Below the pieces are notes generated by a model. The model saw only the letters and a program-made list of their open reading frames with translations, searched no databases and had not been told where the DNA came from. Positions 1 to 4,835 of a stretch of DNA of 8,307 nucleotides are shown here, in pieces (position 1 is the stretch's first letter; the number at the start of each line of letters is the position of its first letter). Both the position numbers and the translations under genes were made by a program. The stretch comes from Actinomycetota bacterium. GTDB lineage: Bacteria; Actinomycetota; Acidimicrobiia; Acidimicrobiales; Iamiaceae. The stretch is taken from contig JAFDWI010000118.1 in assembly GCA_018268545.1 (NCBI GenBank), positions 1-8,307 on the forward strand, in the 5' to 3' direction.

Positions 1-166
1 AGACCGACCCTTCGGCGCTCCCGATGACGGCGTCGTGCGCCACGATTCCCGCATGGGAATGGAACTCGCCGCCGACCTGAAGCGTGACGAGATACCGCCG
101 TTGCTTCTGGTCGATCAGCAGGACCCGTTCGCCGGCAACGAGCGCGCCACGGCGATCGGGAGACAC
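1..166 (-). CDS. trmI: tRNA (adenine-58-N1)-methyltransferase TrmI, N-terminal part only (cut by window edge)
   Basis: Reading the minus strand from a GTG at 166 gives about 55 residues that begin MSPDRRGALVAGERVLLID and continue with a 'RRYLVTL' strand, 'GGEFHSHAGIVAHDAVIG' and 'EGSV'. This matches the N-terminal beta-domain of bacterial and archaeal TrmI, whose hallmark is a 'F-H-x-H-x-G-x-I-x-H-D-x-(I/L)-I-G' block. Family knowledge: TrmI is a tetrameric cytoplasmic SAM-dependent enzyme that makes m1A58 in the T-loop of tRNA. The SAM-binding Rossmann domain would lie left of the window and is not seen. The GTG is the only ATG/GTG/TTG start I find in frame near the end of the upstream gene. 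It follows that gene's stop after 8 bases, with no convincing Shine-Dalgarno, so expression may depend on coupling. The family call rests on the N-terminal domain alone but the motif is distinctive. Confidence 0.85.
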   Translation of the reverse strand, partial: MSPDRRGALVAGERVLLIDQKQRRYLVTLQVGGEFHSHAGIVAHDAVIGSAEGSV

Positions 167-174
167 AGCCGCGC

Positions 175-474
175 TCAGAGGTCGGCGTCCACGGTCGAGC
201 CGCGCCCCGATGCGCGCGACGATCCTCGACGTTCGGCACGACGAGCGGCTCGGCGATCGCGCTTCAACGACAACTCGGTGTCCTCTGAATGGGTGACCGT
301 CAACGATTCACCGGGTTTCAGCTTGGTCCGGTAGACGACGTCGGATTCCCGTCGGCTCCAACGCCACAGGGTCCGGAGCCCGAAAACACCGACGGCCATG
401 GCACCCCAGGGGCCCGGGCGTCCGTCCATGAAACGCCGGAAGAACTTCTTCTGAAGCAGCAGGAGAAAACTCAT
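175..474 (-). CDS. Small basic hypothetical protein with one hydrophobic segment (99 aa)
   Basis: I do not recognise this protein. The N-terminus is hydrophobic and basic (MSFLLLLQKKFFRRF), followed by a Gly/Ala-rich hydrophobic stretch at about residues 19-37 that could be one membrane segment or a membrane-associated helix. Residues 44-70 read as a small hydrophilic segment with a 'VVYRTKLKPGESLTVTH' core that looks beta-rich. The tail at about 71-91 is packed with Arg. Its reading frame starts 11 bases after the stop of the 74-aa gene and ends 8 bases before the trmI start, so it sits tightly in the same transcription unit. The start is an ATG with only weak ribosome-binding sequence. Spacing, frame and codon bias support a real gene. 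The function is unknown; membrane or envelope association is an inference from composition and neighbours. Confidence 0.65.
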   Translation of the reverse strand: MSFLLLLQKKFFRRFMDGRPGPWGAMAVGVFGLRTLWRWSRRESDVVYRTKLKPGESLTVTHSEDTELSLKRDRRAARRAERRGSSRASGRGSTVDADL

Positions 475-485
475 CGGTTCGCGGC

Positions 486-710
486 TCAGACGCGACGGAT
501 CTCGACGACCGTCGACCGCTTCCTTCCCCGCCGCCGGCCGAGCAGAAAAACCCCGAGGACCAGAGCGGTCGCGACGACCGCGCCTGCGGTGACCGCGGTG
601 CTCTTGGCCGCGTCGGCGGTCGAGTCGACCTCACCCTGGAGTTCGCGGAACTTCGCTCGCAGGTCGTCCGGGGTGACCTTCTGCCCGGTCGTTGCCGTCT
701 GATCGCTCAT
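486..710 (-). CDS. Small single-pass membrane protein of unknown function (74 aa)
   Basis: From the ATG at 710 the protein begins MSDQTATTGQKVTPDDL. A charged, probably helical segment (about residues 13-36, 'DDLRAKFRELQGEVDS') is followed by one strong transmembrane helix at about 39-58 and then a very basic stop-transfer tail (RRRGRKR, about 59-65). This predicts a helical N-terminal region outside and a short cytoplasmic C-terminus by the positive-inside rule, which is an inference. The ATG at 710 overlaps the stop of the upstream gene in an ATGA, and an AAGGGA Shine-Dalgarno lies about 9 bases before it. A longer frame from 767 exists but lacks these signals and would overlap the neighbour by 61 bases. 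I know no characterised family. The layout resembles small envelope proteins that commonly accompany Holin-X-like proteins in actinobacteria. Confidence 0.7.
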   Translation of the reverse strand: MSDQTATTGQKVTPDDLRAKFRELQGEVDSTADAAKSTAVTAGAVVATALVLGVFLLGRRRGRKRSTVVEIRRV

Positions 711-1024
711 CGGTCGGTTCCCTTCTTGCCACTGATTCCGGCGGCTGCCGCTCCCGCGATGACGCAAGCCACCACGAGGGTCCCGAGGTACGGCACCCAG
801 GTCAGATGTCCCTCCAGATGGTGGTCGGTCTCCGACTGCAGCACTCGGAGCACACCGAGCAGGAGCAGCCCGATCGACGCCGCGCCCAGGACCGCTGCGC
901 CGATCCCGAACGCGATGAACTTCCCCAGGCTCTTGATCGGGTCGACCGTCTCCTGCCGGGCATAGGTTTTCGTGAGATCGAACAACTCGCCCAATTGACG
1001 TTGCGGGTTGGGGTTCTCAGCCAT
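707..1024 (-). CDS. Two-pass membrane protein, Actinobacterial Holin-X-like (105 aa)
   Basis: Starting at the ATG at 1024 the protein reads MAENPNPQRQLGELFDLTK, an amphipathic N-terminal part, then two hydrophobic helices at about residues 35-62 and 76-97 separated by a short His/Glu-rich loop, and a small basic tail (GKKGTDR). This is the size and topology of the Actinobacterial Holin-X / phage-holin superfamily III proteins, which despite the name are usually chromosomal and uncharacterised. I match it by architecture rather than by a diagnostic motif. A GAGAGGA ribosome-binding site ends 6 bases before the ATG, which decides the start; the longer frame from 1090 is poor in hydrophobic residues and lacks a site. 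It lies 96 bp after dacB and overlaps the next gene by 4 bp. Expected location is the cytoplasmic membrane. No lysis partner is present, so a lytic role is unlikely. Confidence 0.7.
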   Translation of the reverse strand: MAENPNPQRQLGELFDLTKTYARQETVDPIKSLGKFIAFGIGAAVLGAASIGLLLLGVLRVLQSETDHHLEGHLTWVPYLGTLVVACVIAGAAAAGISGKKGTDR

Positions 1025-1029
1025 CGATG

Positions 1030-1036
1030 GTCCTCT
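1030..1036 (-). promoter_or_regulatory. Ribosome-binding site of the Holin-X-like gene
   Basis: The minus strand reads GAGAGGA ending 6 bases before the ATG at 1024. It is one of the better Shine-Dalgarno matches in the window and fixes the start of the 105-aa protein. Its first base is also the last base of the stem described at 1036-1104. Confidence 0.6.
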
Positions 1037-1104
1037 CCGAGGTGGACTCGACGCCCTTCGCTGATGTCGGGCACGAGTCGGATGCACCATCGTGCCACCT
1101 CGGA
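1036..1104. repeat. Nested inverted repeat between dacB and the small membrane protein cassette
   Basis: TCCGAGGTGG at 1036-1045 is the exact reverse complement of CCACCTCGGA at 1095-1104. Inside it, GACTCG (1045-1050) pairs with CGAGTC (1074-1079), and GCAC (1084-1087) pairs with GTGC (1092-1095), though the last shares a base with the outer arm. As RNA from the minus strand, the outer stem ends where the ribosome-binding site of the 105-aa gene begins. There is no run of T after it, so it does not look like a classical intrinsic terminator. It could be a leader structure, a processing site or a weak attenuator. GC-rich sequence yields chance repeats, so the role is uncertain. Confidence 0.4.
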
Positions 1105-1120
1105 ACCCGTCCGCACGGCA

Positions 1121-2533
1121 TCATCGGGGTCCGAGCTCCTTCAGCGGGGTCGTCGCGCCGTACGCGACCAATGCCCGGCCGAGGTCCTCCTGGACGGCCA
1201 ACATCGCCGGAGTGGCCGTGACGGTGTTGGCCAGATACGAGAACACGACCGGTGTTCCACCCTGGGAGTCGGCGAACCCCGACAACGCGGTCACGTCGTT
1301 GAGGGTCCCGGTCTTGGCACGGATCCGACCTTTCACGGCGTCATCGGTGAAGCGATTTCGCAGCGTTCCCGTCTCACCGCCCACCGCGAGTCCCGCCGCG
1401 ATCGGCGAGTCCGCCCCGGTCGCGTCCAACACGCCCACGACCAGATGGCAGGTCAGGCGGTTGTCGTGCGACAAACCGGAACCGTCCTTCATGACCACGC
1501 CCGCGCCCGGAAGGCCGAGGCGCGCGAATACCTGCTCGAGGACCGCGAGACCGGCGGCGGTCGTTCCCTGGTGTGCGCGCATGTAGCCGACTTCCTTGAC
1601 CAACAACTCGGCGATCTGGTTGTCGCTCCGATCCAGCATCTCGGCGATGATCGATCGCAGCGGGGGTGACGTCACCGACGCGACCACCGGGACGGAGCCC
1701 GGCAGCGTTCCGGCGGCGGCGGCGCCGTCGATCCGGACGCCTCGGGCACGGAGCAGCGCGGCAAAGGTCTCGGCAGCGAACTCCGGGGGGTTCGTCGCGG
1801 GAACCAGCGGCCCCAGGTCCGTCTCGCTGTAGGTCGACGGAAACGACGTGAAGCCCTGGTCGACGTCGAGCGCGGAGAGTGGCCCGAGCTGATGCTGATC
1901 GAGATAACGGGCGGGCCATCCCGCCACGCCACGTTGCCCGTCGTAACGGGACTCGTCCCCGATGACCGAACCGGTCACGTGCTTCACGCCCTTGGCGACG
2001 ACCGCGTCGGCGAGCGCCTCGAGCGAGGTCGACCGGCCCGCACCCGCACCCAGGTACCGCTGATAGGCGTTCGTCCGCAGCACGGGGTCACCGCCGCCGA
2101 CCAGGTACAGATTTCCGTCCACCACCCCGCCGGTGCGAAGCGTCGCGGCGACATTCGTTTCGAAGCGGTGCTCGGCGCCCAACACGTCGAGCACGAGCAC
2201 CGCGGTCACGACCTTCTGGTTCGATGCCGGGATCAGCGGGAGTTCCGGGTTCGATGCGAACAGTGTGCGACCCGAGACCTCGACGGTGAGACAGCTCTGG
2301 CTCGGGCTCCGCGCCACGACACCGAGAAGGCTCGAGGCGAGCCCTCGTTCGGCTGCGACCGACTGCACCAGGCCGGGCACGCGCCGGGCACTGAACAGCG
2401 GAGTCGACGTCGCGCGGACGGGTTCCGGCGCAGGGTTCGTCGGGGCGGCCCCGGTACCACGCACCGCGCCGGACATCGCCACGACGACCGCGGTGGACGC
2501 CAGGGCGAGACGCCGAACCGCTCCTCTCGTCAC
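1121..2533 (-). CDS. dacB: D-alanyl-D-alanine carboxypeptidase/endopeptidase, PBP4 type (peptidase S13), secreted
   Basis: The 470-aa product has all three active-site motifs of the penicillin-binding serine peptidases: S104-N-Q-K107 (SxxK, nucleophile and base), S303-D-N305 (SxN) and K407-T-G409 (KTG). It also has the DGSGLS block (350-355) typical of family S13. About 200 residues separate SxxK from SxN, as expected for class C type-4 enzymes with inserted accessory domains. The N-terminus has two Arg, a hydrophobic core (about residues 9-24) and a small-residue region, i.e. a signal peptide, so the enzyme acts outside the membrane on peptidoglycan stem peptides. The GTG at 2533 was chosen because it forms a GTGA overlap with the stop of the upstream gene and puts the signal peptide at the very N-terminus; a frame open to 2683 would bury it behind 50 polar residues. 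It is followed by a 96-bp gap. Confidence 0.92.
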   Translation of the reverse strand: MTRGAVRRLALASTAVVVAMSGAVRGTGAAPTNPAPEPVRATSTPLFSARRVPGLVQSVAAERGLASSLLGVVARSPSQSCLTVEVSGRTLFASNPELPLIPASNQKVVTAVLVLDVLGAEHRFETNVAATLRTGGVVDGNLYLVGGGDPVLRTNAYQRYLGAGAGRSTSLEALADAVVAKGVKHVTGSVIGDESRYDGQRGVAGWPARYLDQHQLGPLSALDVDQGFTSFPSTYSETDLGPLVPATNPPEFAAETFAALLRARGVRIDGAAAAGTLPGSVPVVASVTSPPLRSIIAEMLDRSDNQIAELLVKEVGYMRAHQGTTAAGLAVLEQVFARLGLPGAGVVMKDGSGLSHDNRLTCHLVVGVLDATGADSPIAAGLAVGGETGTLRNRFTDDAVKGRIRAKTGTLNDVTALSGFADSQGGTPVVFSYLANTVTATPAMLAVQEDLGRALVAYGATTPLKELGPR

Positions 2534-3996
2534 TCGCGCCGCCGCCGGTGACGTGCGTAGGTCCACAGGTGCTCCAGTGAGCGAACCGCGCGGTCGGCCG
2601 ACGGGTAGCAGAGACGACCGTTCGCGCGGAGGGTCGCCACACCCGGGTTGTCCGGTTGGGAAACAGCCAACTCCGTCGCACACAGGATCGGTTTGCCGGT
2701 TGCTGCGGACACGTCCACGGACGCCTGTGCATACCTGGCGTCCTGGCGTTCGTGGAACTCCACGATGCGTTCGAGACCGTGGTGCGGATAGAACCCACCC
2801 TCGCGTTCCAGTCGCGCCTGATTCGCCTGGATCCCGAGACCCAGATAGATGATCGCGTCGATCCCGGGGTGTTCGGCGATGGCGGTCAGGACCTCGGGGA
2901 TCGTGTCACGGGTCTCCCCACCGGCCAGGTCCACCGGGTTGTTGCGGCTCCAGCGCGGGGGCAGTTTCTCGTCCAACAACGCCCGCAGATCCGCCGGAAG
3001 GTCCACGAGTTCGAGGATGCCGCCACGGGTGATCGCATCGGCGCACAACACGCCCCAACCACCCGCCGTGGTCAACACCACGGTCCGTGGTCCCGCCGGC
3101 AACGGTTGGGTGGCGAACGTCGCTGCGGTGTCGTAGGCCTCCTCGACCGTGCGTGCACGGATTGCGCCCGCCTGGCGACACGCTCCGTCGAAGACCCGAT
3201 CGTCGGTCGCCAGCGATCCGGTATGGCTGGCCGCGGCCCGCTGACCTCCGCTCGTCGCGCCGCCTTTGAGGACCACGAGCGGCTGTTTCGCGGCTGTGGC
3301 CGCTGCGGTCTCGAAGAAGCGCCGCCCATCGGGCACACCCTCGACGTACACCAACGCGACCGCCGTTTCGGGATCGTCCGCGAAATAGCCGAGATAGTCC
3401 TCGACGCCGAGCATCGCAGCATTGCCGGCACTCACCGCCCGGGAGATCCCGACCCCGGTCGCCACCGCGTAGTTCATGAACGAAGAAACCAGGTTGCCGG
3501 ACTGGCTCGCGACCGCGATCCGCCCGGGCGGCGGGTTCGGCGCCACGATCTGGGCACACAAGTTCACCGGAGTGGACACGACACCCTGCCCGTTCGGTCC
3601 GGCGATCACCATGCCGAGCCGTTCGGCCTCGTGCACCAGTTCGTCCTGGGCCGAACGACCGCCTTCACCGGCCTCGCCGTACCCCGCGGAGGTGACGAAC
3701 GCGGCTTTGACTCCCTTTGCTGCACATGCCCGGAGCAGCTCGATGTTCGCTGCTGCAGGGGTACAGACGAAGACGAGGTCGATCGCGCCGTCGGGAAGGT
3801 CACCGATGTCGGTGAACGTCGGCTCCCCGAGCACCTCCTCCCCTGCGCGGTTCGTCGCATACATCCCACCTCGGTATCCCCCTGCCCGGATGTTGTGCAG
3901 GCTGACGAAACCGAACTTCCCCGGATGCGTCGACGCCCCGGCGACGAGGACGCCACGCGGTTCGAACAGGGGGGCGAGACGATGTTGCGTGGTCAT
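2530..3996 (-). CDS. ADP-forming acyl-CoA synthetase (acetate-CoA ligase type), alpha subunit
   Basis: The 488-aa protein has a CoA-binding Rossmann domain at about residues 8-140 ('GVLVAGAS', 'GGYRGGMYATN', 'DLVFVCTPA', 'AGPNGQGVV'), then two succinyl-CoA-ligase-like flavodoxin domains (about 155-300 with 'ASQSGNLVSSFM' at 163-174, and about 303-475). 'AAASHTGSLA' contains H258, which aligns with the phosphorylated histidine of the NDP-forming acyl-CoA synthetase superfamily. Reaction by family: acyl-CoA + ADP + Pi interconverted with acid + CoA + ATP, via acyl phosphate and phospho-histidine. It lacks the ATP-grasp domain, which is supplied by the gene directly upstream; the two overlap in an ATGA at 3993-3996. 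It also overlaps dacB by 4 bp downstream. The C-terminus ends in an Arg-rich tail (ARHRRRRE). The acyl substrate cannot be read from sequence; acetate, propionate and branched or aryl acids are all possible. Confidence 0.9.
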   Translation of the reverse strand: MTTQHRLAPLFEPRGVLVAGASTHPGKFGFVSLHNIRAGGYRGGMYATNRAGEEVLGEPTFTDIGDLPDGAIDLVFVCTPAAANIELLRACAAKGVKAAFVTSAGYGEAGEGGRSAQDELVHEAERLGMVIAGPNGQGVVSTPVNLCAQIVAPNPPPGRIAVASQSGNLVSSFMNYAVATGVGISRAVSAGNAAMLGVEDYLGYFADDPETAVALVYVEGVPDGRRFFETAAATAAKQPLVVLKGGATSGGQRAAASHTGSLATDDRVFDGACRQAGAIRARTVEEAYDTAATFATQPLPAGPRTVVLTTAGGWGVLCADAITRGGILELVDLPADLRALLDEKLPPRWSRNNPVDLAGGETRDTIPEVLTAIAEHPGIDAIIYLGLGIQANQARLEREGGFYPHHGLERIVEFHERQDARYAQASVDVSAATGKPILCATELAVSQPDNPGVATLRANGRLCYPSADRAVRSLEHLWTYARHRRRRE

Positions 3997-4664
3997 GCGG
4001 TCACCTCGACCAACGCGTCCACGGCAACCGGGCGTCCGGCGACGACGACGAGTGGATTCACGTCGACCGACACCACCTCGGGATGTTCCACGGCGAGGCG
4101 GGACAGCCCCACCAACGCGTCCGTCAGCACCGCCCGATCGACGGCGGGTTGGCCCCGGAACTCCCCGAGCAACCGTCGGGTCGCCAGGGAATCGATCAGG
4201 TCCTCGGCATCGACCGCATCGAGGGGAGCCAGTCCGATCGCGACGTCCGCGACCGCTTCGGCGAGCACACCACCCAGACCGACCATCACCGTAGGGCCGA
4301 ACTGTGCGTCGCGGTTCATCCCGATGATCAACTCACGATCGCCCGAGACCATGGGTGCGACGAGCAATGCGACATCGCCGTCCGCGGGTGTCGCGGCTGC
4401 GAGGAGCGCTTCGGCCGCCTCGTGGACCGCCGGTGCGTCACCGAGGCCGAGGCGCACCAGGCCGCGCTCGGTCTTGTGGGCGATCCGGTCGCCGCAGAGC
4501 TTCACCACGACCGGGAAACCGAGTTCGACGGATGCTTCCGAAGCGGCATCGGCGTGTGCGACGACCCGTTCGGACAGCACGGGAATCCCGTACGACGCGA
4601 CGAGGGCCTTGGACGCGGCTTCCGACAGCGTCCTGGTGGTGGCGGTTCCGGGCGGTGCAGGCAC
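3993..4664 (-). CDS. ADP-forming acyl-CoA synthetase, beta subunit (ATP-grasp)
   Basis: The 223-aa protein is a compact ATP-grasp domain of the type found in NDP-forming acyl-CoA synthetases. It opens with 'SEAASKALVASYGIPVL', the typical lid helix. 'GFPVVVKL' has the nucleotide-binding K55. 'IAHKTERGLV' holds H63-K64, probably the equivalent of the second phospho-accepting histidine known in archaeal beta subunits. 'IIGMNRDAQFGPTVMVGLGG' (113-132) and 'VVSVDVNPLVV' (D201, N203, metal/nucleotide site) complete the signature. Its length fits the separate beta subunits of archaeal enzymes, about 230 aa; many bacteria instead fuse alpha and beta into one chain. It is the first gene of the minus-strand block and would act as a cytoplasmic hetero-oligomer with the alpha subunit. 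The start is GTG at 4664; a TAGGAT element ends 8 bases upstream, so the message may have a very short leader or none. Confidence 0.88.
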   Translation of the reverse strand: MPAPPGTATTRTLSEAASKALVASYGIPVLSERVVAHADAASEASVELGFPVVVKLCGDRIAHKTERGLVRLGLGDAPAVHEAAEALLAAATPADGDVALLVAPMVSGDRELIIGMNRDAQFGPTVMVGLGGVLAEAVADVAIGLAPLDAVDAEDLIDSLATRRLLGEFRGQPAVDRAVLTDALVGLSRLAVEHPEVVSVDVNPLVVVAGRPVAVDALVEVTA

Positions 4665-4672
4665 GGGTCACG

Positions 4673-4678
4673 ATCCTA
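4673..4678 (-). promoter_or_regulatory. Probable -10 element for the acyl-CoA synthetase / dacB block
   Basis: The minus strand reads GGTAGGAT, with TAGGAT occupying these positions and fitting the actinobacterial TAnnnT -10 pattern. It ends 8 bases before the GTG at 4664. A start of transcription 6-8 bases downstream would lie at or almost at the start codon, suggesting a leaderless message. The AGGA inside it could alternatively act as a Shine-Dalgarno with 9-base spacing. No good -35 is visible at 17 bp. Confidence 0.45.
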
Positions 4679-4695
4679 CCGGGCACGCTCGATGC

Positions 4696-4737
4696 GCACG
4701 ACGCCGTCATGTCCGGTTCGCCGACGTCGTGCACGAC
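4696..4737. promoter_or_regulatory. Palindrome GTCGTGCACGAC plus extra half-site, candidate operator
   Basis: GTCGTGCACGAC at 4726-4737 is a perfect 12-bp palindrome. A further GCACGAC half-site lies at 4696-4702, 35 bp before the same heptamer of the palindrome. The isolated half-site falls where the -35 of the minus-strand promoter would be expected. The element sits in the non-coding region between two divergent operons, which is the usual place for a shared regulator to bind. No regulator gene is in the window, and GTCGTGC-like words are common in GC-rich DNA, so this is a hypothesis. Confidence 0.35.
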
Positions 4738-4792
4738 CCGGCGGAGACCGGCGCGTTCCCCTCCGCCTTCCGACGCCCCCCGAATCGCCGGG

Positions 4793-4798
4793 TAGGCT
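4793..4798 (+). promoter_or_regulatory. Probable -10 element for the tkt-tal-pgl operon
   Basis: The plus strand reads GGTAGGCT, with TAGGCT as a TAnnnT -10, ending 37 bases before the transketolase ATG. It is a near copy of the GGTAGGAT facing the other way at 4678-4673. The -35 region is not convincing. A transcript from here would carry a leader of about 30 bases that includes the ribosome-binding site. Confidence 0.45.
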
Positions 4799-4824
4799 GC
4801 CCACCGGACCCGTTCCCTGGATTC

Positions 4825-4830
4825 TGGAGA
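4825..4830 (+). promoter_or_regulatory. Ribosome-binding site of transketolase
   Basis: A TGGAGA sequence just upstream (CTGGAGACCCACATG) places GGAG at the right distance from the ATG at 4836. It decides this start against a much longer open frame reaching back to 4083. Confidence 0.6.
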
Positions 4831-4835
4831 CCCAC

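Larger units (their letters stand above)
4665..4835. other. Divergent intergenic region between the two operons
   Basis: These 171 bases separate the GTG of the acyl-CoA synthetase beta gene from the ATG of transketolase. They hold the two outward-facing TAGGnT elements, the GTCGTGCACGAC palindrome with its extra half-site, and the transketolase ribosome-binding site. I see no small gene or riboswitch-like structure here. Frames that cross the region belong to shadows of the flanking genes. Confidence 0.8.

Noticed and set aside
707..1024. Prophage or lysis cassette suggested by the Holin-X-like protein
   Set aside because: No endolysin, integrase or phage structural gene is present, and the neighbours are core genes. 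Holin-X family proteins are mostly chromosomal.
692..1669. 325-codon open frame on the plus strand antisense to dacB and the 105-aa gene
   Set aside because: Low-complexity Arg/His-rich translation with no motif, opposite to a gene with a complete set of S13 active-site motifs.
4083..4835. In-frame N-terminal extension of transketolase (about 251 codons)
   Set aside because: It is antisense to the beta-subunit gene, lacks homology-like features, and the ATG at 4836 has a ribosome-binding site and gives the standard N-terminus.
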